Positions 8,009 through 16,800 of a stretch of 64,000 bases of DNA are shown here, piece by piece. Below the pieces are notes generated by a model. That model ran no database searches and was not told the DNA's origin. It saw nothing but the letters and a program-made list of their open reading frames with translations. The DNA is taken from positions 69,358 to 133,357 of the forward strand of contig PCBI01000002.1 of the NCBI GenBank assembly GCA_002730875.1. The letters are read 5' to 3'. Source of the DNA: Spirochaetaceae bacterium. GTDB lineage: Bacteria > Spirochaetota > Leptospiria > Leptospirales > Leptonemataceae. Position 1 is the stretch's first letter. Each line of letters begins with the position of its first letter. The position numbers were made by a program, and so were the translations under genes.

Positions 8009-8698
8009 CTAATCCAGATAAAACGTGTATCCCAGCCTCGCGAATCGATTATGCCCGCGAATCAGATTGGCCGATTGAAAGGCCCCGATCGATCGAGTCA
8101 GTACCATAACCGCGGCCACCTGACCGCCATTTTTGGATAGATCAAAGGGCTCCTGAAACCAATCACGACCTGCGGCCCAGATCAGCAGCGAATCCACCAG
8201 GAAGTACATGATGCCTCTAAAGTACGTTTGACCGGTGGTCAGCCGGGGCGAGTCCCAGGAGGCATACATGACGCCGGCCCAGGGCGCCAGGAGGTTCAGC
8301 CCCTGGGCGTAAAAATGCGATTTCTCCGTGAGCTGAATGGCTTCCGGCTGAAACTCCGGTCGAGGAACTTCGATAAAGCCTTTGAGCTCAAGGATTCGCG
8401 TGATGCTTTTCACGTCGCCTGAATCCCCTTCAATGCGAATCATGGCGTTTCGATTTTCCAGGGATACGGTCCCGGTATAGATGCTATAGTTGAACGGAGA
8501 GAGAAAGTTGGATGACCAGGCTTTGCTGAAGCCCAGGGTTTCCTCTTCTTCTTCGTAGCCATCTTTCTGGAATTCGTCTATGATTCCCGGTAGCCTGGCT
8601 TCGGCCTGTTCCAGCTCCAACGGGGTTTCGTACACTCCAAAGGAATCCGCCATCAGGGCTGCCGGCGCCATAAGCAGCAAAAAAACCAGGATCTTCAT
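8009..8698 (-). CDS. Secreted or membrane protein, unknown function
   Basis: From the ATG at 8698 the protein starts with a clear signal peptide (MKILVFLLLMAPAALMADS). Then comes an acidic helical segment (LEQAEARLPGIIDEFQKDGYEEEEETLGF), a beta-rich part, and two moderately hydrophobic segments near the C-terminus (YFRGIMYFLVDSLLIWAAGRDW and AAVMVLTRSIGAFQSANLIRGHNRF). The last part resembles the small hydrophobic endings of DUF5683-like proteins, but I cannot assign it. An in-frame ATG at 8758 would overlap the upstream protease gene by 32 bases, so the internal start with the signal peptide is preferred. Confidence 0.6.
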   Translation of the reverse strand: MKILVFLLLMAPAALMADSFGVYETPLELEQAEARLPGIIDEFQKDGYEEEEETLGFSKAWSSNFLSPFNYSIYTGTVSLENRNAMIRIEGDSGDVKSITRILELKGFIEVPRPEFQPEAIQLTEKSHFYAQGLNLLAPWAGVMYASWDSPRLTTGQTYFRGIMYFLVDSLLIWAAGRDWFQEPFDLSKNGGQVAAVMVLTRSIGAFQSANLIRGHNRFARLGYTFYLD

Positions 8699-8726
8699 TC
8701 CAGAAATCAGGCGCCTGGTAGTAGTA

Positions 8727-9464
8727 TTAAAAGGGGCTTCCATGGATTGAAATTGCATAGGCTCCGCCGATCAGTGCAGCATTGTAAACGGCATGGCTCA
8801 GAATGGCTGCCAGGGCATTCCATCTGATAAATACCAGTCCAAATGCCAGTGCAGGGATTAGTAGAACAGGAGCAATGAAATAATCATGGGAAAGCAGGAA
8901 GCATGCGGCGCTAAAGAGCAGAGCAAGAAGCTGGCTACGCGGGCCGGCGCCGGAGTGCGCAAGAGACAGGGTCAGATAGCCCTGTAGGAGGAGCCGGTAG
9001 TAGGCTTCTTCCACCGTCGGGGTGACCAGGGTTATGGCCAGAATTTCCGATAACCCGGGCAAACCTGGATTGGATGAATCGGGCCAGAACCTGGAGATTA
9101 GAATCACCCACAGGCTGCATGCCAATCCCACCAGTGCCCCCATCATGAGCGCTCGCGCCCGACCGAGGCTGCCGGACACGGGCCCTGCGCTGCGGCCCTC
9201 TGATCCCCTTCCGGCGGCCGGTAGCAGAAACCTTCCCGGACGTTTCCAGTCATCACCCAGAATGGAGCAATAGAGCACGTAGAACAGCGGCAATAGCAAA
9301 AGACCGGAAACAGGGCTGCTCCAGTGCGGCGAGACTCCGATGCCGGAAAGAAAGGAATTAACCTCTTCGAATAGCAGCCGATACAGAAGGTGAGCTGTTC
9401 CGGCCATCAAAAAGGCCATGAGCGGCTTCGGATACCTACTGGACCATGAATGGAAAAACGGCAT
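8727..9464 (-). CDS. CPBP-family intramembrane metalloprotease (CAAX protease-like)
   Basis: About 245 residues with six to eight hydrophobic segments. The family's catalytic motifs are in order: E152-E153-x3-R157 in TVEEAYYRLLLQGYL, H193 in FLLSHDYF, and H224/N228 in ILSHAVYNA. The family includes eukaryotic CAAX prenyl endopeptidases and bacterial bacteriocin-immunity or anti-sigma-processing proteins; the substrate here is unknown. The start at 9464 is supported by AGGA nine bases upstream. This makes its 5' end overlap, by 19 bases, the divergent M23 peptidase gene. Confidence 0.85.
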   Translation of the reverse strand: MPFFHSWSSRYPKPLMAFLMAGTAHLLYRLLFEEVNSFLSGIGVSPHWSSPVSGLLLLPLFYVLYCSILGDDWKRPGRFLLPAAGRGSEGRSAGPVSGSLGRARALMMGALVGLACSLWVILISRFWPDSSNPGLPGLSEILAITLVTPTVEEAYYRLLLQGYLTLSLAHSGAGPRSQLLALLFSAACFLLSHDYFIAPVLLIPALAFGLVFIRWNALAAILSHAVYNAALIGGAYAISIHGSPF

Positions 9465-10333
9465 TTCTCTGTTTCCTACTGGCCTTTTCTGTGTCCACTG
9501 TTGATGCAAGAAAGCAGCCGGAGAAGCGATGGATCTCTTCCCTGGATAACGGAAATGATCAGCTTCAAGGCCTTCGACAGCAGATCCGGGACAACCTCAG
9601 ATCCTCTTTTCGGGAGGAGCGATTACAGGTTCCCCTTAAGATCTATCTGTACCGCCTTAAAGCGAACGAGAACTTCTTTACCGTGGTGACCCGCACAGGC
9701 CAGGATCCGGATACCCTGGCTTCGTTGAACGGACTGGCCCATCCCAACTCCGTGGGGCCGGGGGATGTGCTTCTGGTTCCCAACGCCCGGGGAGTGTTTC
9801 GCCGAAATGGTTCCATCCAGGAAGTGGCGCAACTGCGACAATCCGCCAGCGATGGAAAGCACAGCGACTTCGATATCTTGAAGGGCTTTCGTTTCTATCC
9901 CGGAAAACGATTCGAGCCGGAAGAAAGGTTCTATTTCAGAGGTCAGGTTTTTGCCCATCCGTTGCCCGGTGCCGTGCTTTCCAGCGGCTACGGAAACCGC
10001 AAAGATCCAATAAGCAATCGTAAGTCTTTTCATGGAGGCATCGATCTGGCCGCGAAAGTAGGCACTCCCGTACTGGCCAGCGCTCCAGGAAAAGTGATCC
10101 ATGCCGGTCCTGCAGGAGGCTACGGCAATCTGGTAATCCTGGAGCACAGATACGATTACACCACCTACTACGGGCATCTATCGAAGATCAATGTGAAGAA
10201 AGGGGATACGATAATCCAGGGACAAAAGATCGGCGAAGTGGGAAAAACCGGTCGCGTTACCGGTCCCCATCTTCATTTCGAAATACGCAAAGACGGCAAA
10301 CATACGTCGCCCGCCAGGTTCTTTCATCCCTGA
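9446..10333 (+). CDS. LysM / M23-family peptidoglycan endopeptidase (LytM-like)
   Basis: A secreted protein of 295 residues with a short signal peptide (KTAFLCFLLAFSVSTVDA). A LysM-type glycan-binding repeat spans about residues 65-115 (NFFTVVTRTGQDPDTLASLNGL...GDVLLVPN). The C-terminal M23/LytM domain (about 165-290) has an intact zinc site: H196 and D200 (FHGGIDLA) and H277 (HLHFE), with H244 in YYGHLSK as the extra catalytic histidine. Full catalytic residues suggest real hydrolysis of peptide cross-links rather than an EnvC-like activator role. No good ribosome site precedes the ATG. The gene start overlaps the divergent protease gene, so both promoters must lie inside the opposite gene. 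Confidence 0.9.
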   Translation: MNGKTAFLCFLLAFSVSTVDARKQPEKRWISSLDNGNDQLQGLRQQIRDNLRSSFREERLQVPLKIYLYRLKANENFFTVVTRTGQDPDTLASLNGLAHPNSVGPGDVLLVPNARGVFRRNGSIQEVAQLRQSASDGKHSDFDILKGFRFYPGKRFEPEERFYFRGQVFAHPLPGAVLSSGYGNRKDPISNRKSFHGGIDLAAKVGTPVLASAPGKVIHAGPAGGYGNLVILEHRYDYTTYYGHLSKINVKKGDTIIQGQKIGEVGKTGRVTGPHLHFEIRKDGKHTSPARFFHP

Positions 10334-10362
10334 GGTTTGAAACCAGTTCTAATTCGAGTCAG

Positions 10363-11505
10363 TCAAAGACGGTTCAAAAGATCTGCGGTTCGTTCTACAT
10401 CTTCCACCGTGTTATACACATGGGGAGCGATTCGACAGTAGCCGCCTCTGTGGGTTACAACCACGCCATTATTTCGCAGGTAGGCGCAAAGCTTTTCCGG
10501 ATCCGAATAGATCAGCGAAAGGATACCGCTACGATGTTTTGATTCGAACTGCACGGGTTTAATTTCCGGATTCTCCAGCCTGGCCAGAAAGGCATCCTGC
10601 AACTTCCAGTTATGCTCCCGGACCTTTTCTATGCCCATACCCAGGTGCACGTCACGAATGCATTTTTCCAGAGCGATGGCCAGCGAAACCGGCACGGTGG
10701 AGTATTCGAATCGTCTGCCGTCGTCATAGGGTTGCCAACTATGGTTCAAGTAATCCTGCCCCTGCTTCATCAGATCGGCCCCGGCCATGGTCTGACGAAT
10801 CTTCTTTCTGAACGCCGGCGAAGTGTACAGCAGGCCGGTTCCCACCGGTCCCATCATCCATTTCCAGCCCGACGCTGCGATGGCCGAAACGTTCCACTTT
10901 TCGGGATACATAGGCAAACAACCCAGGCTCTGGGCGCCGTCGATTACAAGATCAATTCCTCGATCGGCGCAAAGTTCTCCCAGCTCTTGCACATCGCAGG
11001 CGAATCCGCTGGTAAACTGAACATGGCTCAGGGCAATCATCCGCGTTTTCTCGGTGATCAATGATTCCACATCCTGGAGCGAAAAGCCCCCGGGCATGCC
11101 GTCGCGCTGGGAATCATGCATCTTGCGATCCGGTATAAGCTTCAGGACCACGCCTCGGTCTTTCTGGAGCACGTAAGGGTAATGATTGGAGGGATACTCA
11201 TGAACATAGCTTACGATTTCGTCCCCCGGTTCGAAAGGGTAGCCGCCGGCGATGATAGAGAGCCCTTCGGCGGTATTCTTCATAAAGGAAAGGTTTTCGG
11301 CGGATGTTTGTAGAAGCTCCCCCGCCGCTTCGCGCAGCCCGCCGGGCACGGAACCGAAGTCCAGAAAGGCCATCTGTCCCTTTTCGGCACGGGCCCATTC
11401 AAAAGCGGAGCCGGCCTGCCAGCCCGGAGCATACATCGGTGCAATACCGGAGTTGTTCAGATAGGTCCAGTTCTTGCGGATGGGAAACTGTTCGGAGCTG
11501 TGCAT
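10363..11505 (-). CDS. PLP-dependent aminotransferase, class V (cysteine desulfurase / isopenicillin N epimerase-like)
   Basis: A 380-residue fold-type I PLP enzyme. The cofactor pocket is visible: D189 with the following AQSLG (LVIDGAQSLG) for the pyridine nitrogen, and the Schiff-base lysine K215 in ASGWKWMMGPVGTGLLY. The N-terminal YLNNSGIAPMYAPGWQA and ENLSFMKNTAEGLSIIAGG are typical of the subgroup related to isopenicillin N epimerase and NifS-like proteins. No catalytic cysteine loop like that of IscS stands out, so cysteine desulfurase activity is not supported. The reaction is unknown: racemase, lyase and transaminase are all possible. It is a single-gene unit convergent with the M23 peptidase gene. 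Confidence 0.85.
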   Translation of the reverse strand: MHSSEQFPIRKNWTYLNNSGIAPMYAPGWQAGSAFEWARAEKGQMAFLDFGSVPGGLREAAGELLQTSAENLSFMKNTAEGLSIIAGGYPFEPGDEIVSYVHEYPSNHYPYVLQKDRGVVLKLIPDRKMHDSQRDGMPGGFSLQDVESLITEKTRMIALSHVQFTSGFACDVQELGELCADRGIDLVIDGAQSLGCLPMYPEKWNVSAIAASGWKWMMGPVGTGLLYTSPAFRKKIRQTMAGADLMKQGQDYLNHSWQPYDDGRRFEYSTVPVSLAIALEKCIRDVHLGMGIEKVREHNWKLQDAFLARLENPEIKPVQFESKHRSGILSLIYSDPEKLCAYLRNNGVVVTHRGGYCRIAPHVYNTVEDVERTADLLNRL

Positions 11506-11986
11506 GACCCCATTCTAACCGGGCAGGCAGACTAGAAAGAAAATTCAAGAAAACCAACGGTGAGACCACTGGTTCTCATGGGAGGCCGGGAGCCGCAAAT
11601 ACCCCGGGAGGAGGCACAAATCGGAAAAAATATGGAAGAATCCGTAATCCCAAAGGCTTAAAGTGCCTGCCTGGGAGGCAAAAATGATTGCCACGGCCAT
11701 AACAACGGCGGAAATTGCCAGCAATCTCTGCCCCGGCCCTTACAGGTCTGGGTATAGAACGACTGTTCCATGGCCGATGTTAATTCTGATCCCTGGACGG
11801 GAATCAGAAAGCGACCATAGCGGTTTCTTCAGGGCTCTCTCTGAAGAATAGACGGGGGTACAAGGCGAGTGGATGACAAAAAATCATGCCAGGCGCCTTT
11901 TTTCGAATCCTGGTCGTGTCCCATGGTCGACTGAACAATTTGGAACGGACAAAGTATAAAGGAATCATTATATCCTGGACAATTCG
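11506..11986. other. 481-bp intergenic region with inverted repeats
   Basis: The region lies between divergent genes (aminotransferase, minus; M23 peptidase, plus). An imperfect inverted repeat TTCTGATCCC / GGGAATCAGAA sits at 11784-11809 around a 5-base centre, with one bulged base. A smaller CTTCAG / CTGAAG hairpin follows near 11827. Neither has a T tract, so they may be operators or leader hairpins. A 62-codon plus-strand frame at 11663-11851 lacks a ribosome site and protein-like composition; I do not call it. Confidence 0.45.
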
Positions 11987-12766
11987 ATGAAAAAAGCAAT
12001 TCTACTCATTTCACTTTTTCTAAGTGGAGCCCTTCTGGCCGTACAGCCGGAAGCGGATACCGGGCTGGAAACAGTAACCATAGACAACAAAGTAATCCAG
12101 GTTTACAACGGAGAGATCGGCCGCTGGGAAGAAACAGCCGGTCAGTCGCTGAATAGTCTGGCGCACCGGTTTGGCACCACAGTAAAAGATATCTATCGTG
12201 TAAATCGGGGCCATGTAAGCGACGACTACGTATTCGTTCCCATGAGCAAGGATTACTACGCCGAGCTTCTGCGCAGCGGATATGGGCGACGCATCCTGCA
12301 GGTAGATCCTCGCAAGTTGATCTGGCCCGTGGAGACTCCCAATCGCTCTTCGGGTTTTGGTAACCGCTTTGGCGGACACCACAACGGACTGGATTTCGCA
12401 TGTCCTTCCAAGACCATCGTAGTGGCGGCCATGGACGGAACCGTGATTCGCTCGCAGTGGATGGGCGGATTTGGTAATGCAGTGGTGATTCGTCACTCGG
12501 ACGGGACAGAAACCACATATGCTCACAATACGAAAGTCCTGGTGCGTATCGGTGACGATGTGAAACGCGGCCAGGCCATCGCCCTTTCCGGAAACACCGG
12601 CCGTTCCACCGGACCTCACGTCCATCTGGAAGTTAGATTCGAAAACATTCCTCTGGATCCGGAAGACTTTCTGCAATACGGCCTTGCTCGACCGGAGACC
12701 GTTGTACGCGAAAGACTGGAAGATCAGCCAGGCGAAGCGTCAGCTCTAAACCTGCAGGACAAATGA
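11987..12766 (+). CDS. Second LysM / M23-family peptidoglycan endopeptidase
   Basis: A 259-residue secreted protein with signal peptide MKKAILLISLFLSGALLAV. A LysM-like segment follows (ETAGQSLNSLAHRFGTTVKDIYRVNR, about 50-90), then an M23 domain (about 112-225). The zinc ligands are intact: H132 and D136 (HHNGLDFA) and H213 (GPHVHLEV), with H180 in TTYAHNTKV. It differs in length and loop structure from the peptidase encoded at 9446-10333, so it is a paralogue rather than a recent duplicate. The last four bases (ATGA) overlap the start of the HAD phosphatase gene. It heads a run of five closely packed genes to 16.5 kb. Confidence 0.9.
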   Translation: MKKAILLISLFLSGALLAVQPEADTGLETVTIDNKVIQVYNGEIGRWEETAGQSLNSLAHRFGTTVKDIYRVNRGHVSDDYVFVPMSKDYYAELLRSGYGRRILQVDPRKLIWPVETPNRSSGFGNRFGGHHNGLDFACPSKTIVVAAMDGTVIRSQWMGGFGNAVVIRHSDGTETTYAHNTKVLVRIGDDVKRGQAIALSGNTGRSTGPHVHLEVRFENIPLDPEDFLQYGLARPETVVRERLEDQPGEASALNLQDK

Positions 12767-13689
12767 CAAAGCCCGGTGCCGACCAGTGGACACCGGAAAA
12801 TCGAAAGCGCATAGAATCCTTGCTTGAGGGGCCTCCGGGCCATGCGGTTTTCGATTTCGACAATACTCTAATTCACGGCGACCTCGGGGAAGCATGTATG
12901 TACTACATCGCTTTCCAGGGGCTTGTGCGCGCCGACCTGGACGAGTTCTGGCAGGAGTTATCGCATCCATCCCTTTCAGCCAGAGAGCTGGAGCGCATCC
13001 GCGCATCCTGGGACAGGAATCAGGCCTTCGAAGACTTGCAGGCTCACCTGGAGTGGGTGGATGAACTTGTAGGATTGTATGAGACCATCCTGAAGTCCGC
13101 CGGTCTGGAAGCGGCGTATCGATGGACCAAAAGTCTGTTTGCCCATCTTCCGGAAAAGGAACTCAGAAGCATAGCTACCTACGTTTTTCAGGATGAGTCT
13201 CGATTGCCCATGGACTTCGAAGAGCTACCCTCCGGAAGACGAATCCCCCGGGGCATTCGAATCATTCCCGAAATCCACGCTTTGATTCAATCCATGTTGG
13301 CCGGTGGCTGGACTGTGCGAATCATCACGGCTTCTCCGGAACCCACCATTCAATCCGTAATTCAGCACTGGAATCTGGAAGAGGCGGCTGTGCGCGGAAT
13401 GCGACTGAAGAAAGAAGGCGATCTCTTACTGCCGCAAATCGAAGAGCCCATGACCTATGGCCCCGGAAAGGTCCAGGCCATCCGCGAACTGGATGAAAGG
13501 CCCATCGATTTCGCGGCCGGAGATTCCTTTACCGATCTGGATATGCTACGCGCCGCCGGAATGGCTTTGCTGGTGGACCGGGATAAGCAGGATCTCAAGG
13601 CGCTCGCCGAACAGGAAGGCTTTCTCATTCAGGCCTTTGAGGTTCAGGATTCGGAAGGCAACAAGGATTATCGTCCGGTTGGTCATTAG
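12763..13689 (+). CDS. HAD-superfamily phosphatase (HAD-IB, phosphoserine phosphatase-like)
   Basis: 308 residues. Motif I is AVFDFDNTLIHGD (nucleophile D31, acid D33). Motif II is RIITASPEPTIQS, and motif IV is FAAGDSFTDLDMLRAAG. The large helical cap between motif I and the rest is typical of the HAD-IB branch (SerB, phosphoethanolamine/phosphocholine phosphatases, acyl-phosphate phosphatases). It is longer than SerB and lacks ACT domains, so the substrate is open. It is coupled to the M23 gene by ATGA overlap and to the next gene by TAGTG overlap. Confidence 0.85.
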   Translation: MTKPGADQWTPENRKRIESLLEGPPGHAVFDFDNTLIHGDLGEACMYYIAFQGLVRADLDEFWQELSHPSLSARELERIRASWDRNQAFEDLQAHLEWVDELVGLYETILKSAGLEAAYRWTKSLFAHLPEKELRSIATYVFQDESRLPMDFEELPSGRRIPRGIRIIPEIHALIQSMLAGGWTVRIITASPEPTIQSVIQHWNLEEAAVRGMRLKKEGDLLLPQIEEPMTYGPGKVQAIRELDERPIDFAAGDSFTDLDMLRAAGMALLVDRDKQDLKALAEQEGFLIQAFEVQDSEGNKDYRPVGH

Positions 13690-14372
13690 TGCATCGAATC
13701 ACACTAACTATAGCCGGAATGCCCCTGGGACATCCCGGGGAGATGCCAATAGCCGCTCTGGAATTGGCGGCCCATTGTAGTTTTATTCTCTGCGAAAGCA
13801 AACGAGGAGCGCAAAGCCACTTCAAGCGGGCCGGTCTGGAACTACCGGATGAGCGCTTCCTGGTCTTCGACAAAAAAACGGACTCCGTGCAGTATCAGCA
13901 GTTTCTGGACGAGTTAATCAATCTCAGCCTCAAGCAGCCTGTGCATCTGCTACTGGTTTCCGATGCCGGCATGCCCATAATTGAGGATCCAGGCGCGAAG
14001 TGGGTTGAACTGGCCGAAGAAAACGGATTTCAAATACATGTGATTGGCGGCGCCACTGCCATCACATCCGCTATCGCCCGTGCCGGACTCAACGGACCTT
14101 TTACATTTGGCGGATTTCCGCCCAGGGACAAGAAAGCCCGGGCTTCCTTCTTTGCGGCTATTGCCGGTTACAAGCATACATTCGGTTTTTACGAAGCTCC
14201 CCATCGCGGGCCGGACGTTCCGGCGGAATTGCAGGCGGCCCTGCCGGCCCGATCCAGGGTCTTTGTGGCGGTGGACATGGGCGGAGAATCCGAAGCCTTT
14301 CATCGGCTAAAAGCCAGTGAACTCAAACGATTGAGGCTTCCCAAAAAGCCCGTCGTATTTCTCGTGTACTGA
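13689..14372 (+). CDS. RsmI-like SAM-dependent methyltransferase (tetrapyrrole methylase fold)
   Basis: Starts with GTG directly overlapping the previous stop. The 227-residue product follows the plan of RsmI, which methylates the 2'-hydroxyl of C1402 in 16S rRNA. TLTIAGMPLGHPGEMPIAALELAAHCSFILCESKR corresponds to the opening strand, dinucleotide loop and E(D/S)xR segment. LLVSDAGMPIIEDPGAKWVE matches the conserved SDAG-P-I-DPG motif, and HVIGGATAITSAIARAGL matches the PGxSA region. FTFGGFPPR and FYEAPHR are also characteristic. It is shorter than typical RsmI (about 280), ending near the usual catalytic domain, and the IPG-type motif is altered. It may be a divergent RsmI or a related rRNA methylase. 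Confidence 0.8.
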   Translation: MHRITLTIAGMPLGHPGEMPIAALELAAHCSFILCESKRGAQSHFKRAGLELPDERFLVFDKKTDSVQYQQFLDELINLSLKQPVHLLLVSDAGMPIIEDPGAKWVELAEENGFQIHVIGGATAITSAIARAGLNGPFTFGGFPPRDKKARASFFAAIAGYKHTFGFYEAPHRGPDVPAELQAALPARSRVFVAVDMGGESEAFHRLKASELKRLRLPKKPVVFLVY

Positions 14373-14460
14373 TTTCGCGCACGGGCGCCTCCCTGGCAAT
14401 AAGGCCAGAGTCCGGCAAAAACCGCTGGATTGCCTGCCGCTTTCCCTGTAGCTTGTAGAG

Positions 14461-15468
14461 ATGATCCCCGAACGGTCCCTGCGGATGACCGAAACCACCG
14501 ACGATCTGAATCTTCGGCCGGACAACCTGGAGCAATTCATTGGCCAAACCGTTCTAAAGGAGCGATTGCGAGTGTCTGTGGAAGCAGCGCTACACAGAGG
14601 GGATGTTCTGGATCATGTGTTGTTTTCCGGACCGCCCGGCCTCGGAAAAACGACTCTGGCCGCCATCATTGCCCGGGAGATGGGCAGTAGCCTCCATTCC
14701 ACCAGCGCTCCGGCCATTACTCGTCCCGGGGACCTGGCGCGCATGCTTACGCTCCTGGAAAAAGGGGACGTACTGTTCATAGATGAAATCCATCGATTGA
14801 ATCGTCAGTGCGAAGAGATTCTGTACCCGGCCATGGAAGATGGAGTGATCGATCTCGTTCTTGGTGAAGGAGTGGCCGTTCGCAGCGTTAAGATTCATCT
14901 GAAACCGTTTACCCTGGTAGGGGCTACGACTCGGTCCGGCATGCTTTCCGCTCCTCTCAAAAACCGGTTTGGCCTGGATCTCAAGCTGGACTTCTACAGC
15001 GCTGACGATCTTTCTACAATTCTGAAGCGCACAGCCGAAGTGCTTTCCTTGCGACTGGACGGGGATGCTACCATGGAAATCGCCCATCGAGCGCGAATGA
15101 CTCCCCGGGAGGCCAATCGATTGTTGCGTAGAATTCGGGACTATGCTACTGTTGAAAAGGTTTCCTTGATTCAGGCCGATTTCGTCAGAGATTGCCTGGA
15201 AAGGATGGGTATCGACGAAAAGGGCCTGAATGAACTGGACCGAAAGATTTTGCGTCTGATGATTGATCGCTATGGCGGGGGGCCGGTAGGATTGAAGACC
15301 CTGTCGGCCCTGGTGGATGAAGAGGATCGCACCCTGGAAGAAGACCATGAGCCCTTTATGCTACGGCTGGGCCTGATAGAAAAAAGTCCGCAGGGAAGAC
15401 GAGTGACGCAAGCCGCCTACGAACATTTTGGACTGGAGTATTCCTCCTCCTCTGATTTATTTTCATGA
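14461..15468 (+). CDS. ruvB: Holliday junction branch-migration ATPase RuvB
   Basis: RuvB is the AAA+ motor that, with RuvA, drives branch migration of recombination intermediates. The length (335) and motifs fit well: LRPDNLEQFIGQ at the N-terminus, Walker A GPPGLGKTT (K63), Walker B LFIDEIHRLNR, sensor 1 GATTRSGMLSAPLKNRFG including the arginine finger region, and the C-terminal winged-helix part (ALVDEEDRTLEEDHEPFMLRLGLIEKSPQGR). No ruvA or ruvC is beside it. The stop overlaps the start of the TonB-like gene (ATGATAATG). Confidence 0.97.
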   Translation: MIPERSLRMTETTDDLNLRPDNLEQFIGQTVLKERLRVSVEAALHRGDVLDHVLFSGPPGLGKTTLAAIIAREMGSSLHSTSAPAITRPGDLARMLTLLEKGDVLFIDEIHRLNRQCEEILYPAMEDGVIDLVLGEGVAVRSVKIHLKPFTLVGATTRSGMLSAPLKNRFGLDLKLDFYSADDLSTILKRTAEVLSLRLDGDATMEIAHRARMTPREANRLLRRIRDYATVEKVSLIQADFVRDCLERMGIDEKGLNELDRKILRLMIDRYGGGPVGLKTLSALVDEEDRTLEEDHEPFMLRLGLIEKSPQGRRVTQAAYEHFGLEYSSSSDLFS

Positions 15469-16523
15469 TAATGGCATCCCGGAAACCTACCGGCCTGTAC
15501 GGTCGACTCACTGCATCCTTTACCCGAATTACCACGAGTAGCTGGGAGGATCGAATTCTATTGTCCGGGGCTTGCGTATTCTTTCTATTTTCATCGCTGG
15601 TTTCTTTTATGATCACCGAGGAAAGGGATTCCAGAGTTCTGGACTTCCTTGAGAGACAATTGATCCGACCTACCATGAATCTATCCAATAGCCAGGTTTA
15701 TCCCGTGCTACTGGAGCAGGATTATGCGGCCCCCGTTACTCGTCAGGAGACTGCGGCGCTTTCCGATGTAAATGCCGGAGGTTCCGGCGGACTCACAAAG
15801 AGCTACGGTTTTCATACACTGTCCAGTGATGACGTTCTTCAGGTCTCCTACGGAAGCGCAAATACCGGTCAGCCCAGTCCGGCTTCCGGCGGAGCGCCGG
15901 GCGGCGGGGGCCAGCCTGCCAACAACGATACCCAGGCGGCCTTTGAGGGATTTCAAAGCGGCGAAGGTCCTGGCGCTGCACCGGAGCAGGCTCGACGGCA
16001 AAATCAGAACCAGAACCAGAATACAAACCAGAATAACAACGGACAATCCAGGCAGGCCACCACGGCGCAGCAGGGTCAGTCGGACCAGGTGACCGAATCG
16101 CTGCCCATGCGAATACCGGCCAACTATCGTTTTCAGAATGATTTTTCCATGCGGTACGATCAATCGCCCAGCCTTTCCATACCTCGACGGGAACTGGAAG
16201 GCTACAAGTATTTCCGGGACTTGCTGAGGCAGGTTAGAAGTAACTTTGCTCCGCCGGGATTAAATGTGGCGTATCGCGATTCTGCGGGCACTGTGATTTC
16301 ACAGCCAATCAAGCCCCAGGTAGTGCGAGTCCTTTTCTTGATCGATAAAGAAGGTACGGTGCGCGATACCCGTGTGGTTTCCAGTATGGGTCAACAGCCG
16401 GTAGATCAGGCCTGCGTCCGTTCTCTGGAGGGGCACAACTTCGGACCGCCTCCGCCGGAAATCTTCAAACACGGAAACATCTTCGGGATCAGCTTCATAT
16501 TCCCGGCGGTGATGAATCGCTAA
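15465..16523 (+). CDS. TonB C-terminal domain protein with Gln/Asn-rich linker
   Basis: A 352-residue protein with one membrane helix near residues 31-51 (LLSGACVFFLFSSLVSFMI). A long low-complexity linker follows, rich in Gly/Pro/Ser and then in Gln/Asn (about residues 125-205). The C-terminal TonB/TolA-like domain is about residues 255-350: VRVLFLIDKEGTVRDTRVVSSMGQQPVDQACVRSLEGHNFGPPPPEI. The layout is that of a periplasm-spanning energy transducer or TolA-like protein, but ExbB/ExbD are absent nearby. It is translationally coupled to ruvB, which is an unexpected partner. It is a second, distinct member beside the one at 7397-8002. Confidence 0.75.
   Translation: MIMASRKPTGLYGRLTASFTRITTSSWEDRILLSGACVFFLFSSLVSFMITEERDSRVLDFLERQLIRPTMNLSNSQVYPVLLEQDYAAPVTRQETAALSDVNAGGSGGLTKSYGFHTLSSDDVLQVSYGSANTGQPSPASGGAPGGGGQPANNDTQAAFEGFQSGEGPGAAPEQARRQNQNQNQNTNQNNNGQSRQATTAQQGQSDQVTESLPMRIPANYRFQNDFSMRYDQSPSLSIPRRELEGYKYFRDLLRQVRSNFAPPGLNVAYRDSAGTVISQPIKPQVVRVLFLIDKEGTVRDTRVVSSMGQQPVDQACVRSLEGHNFGPPPPEIFKHGNIFGISFIFPAVMNR
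16005..16040 (+). repeat. CAGAAC-type hexanucleotide repeat coding for Gln/Asn
   Basis: Short, slightly degenerate 6-bp units (CAGAAC, CAGAAT, CAAACC) encode a run of alternating Gln and Asn in the linker of the TonB-like protein. Unit length is a multiple of three, so copy-number change would alter linker length without shifting the frame. Confidence 0.75.
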
Positions 16524-16607
16524 GGTAGCGGCCAGGATTGCTCTGTAGCGAACACGGACTGCCCGGCGCTGCTATTCAGTATGCCGTCCATACACTATGT
16601 ACGCCGC

Positions 16608-16635
16608 ACTAACCCTGAATAACTAACCCTGAATC
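16608..16635. repeat. Two tandem copies of a 14-bp unit
   Basis: ACTAACCCTGAATA is followed directly by ACTAACCCTGAATC. The repeat lies in the gap between two convergent genes and has no obvious hairpin or coding role. Confidence 0.8.
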
Positions 16636-16800
16636 TGTAGCGCCATTGCTTCATTTACAGCTCTGAAACCAATTTCCAATCGGCTACCGAGCTCATTACC
16701 CCATTGCTCCAGGAGTGAATTGGTTCTATCGGTCGCAAGCTCGGATGCTGCGTACAGCTATTTCGTGCGCTGTATCGGGCCCAAAGCCAGTTCAGGTAAT

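Noticed and set aside
11663..11851. 62-codon frame in the 11.5-12.0 kb gap
   Set aside because: No ribosome site, no conserved features, and the inverted repeat lies within it.
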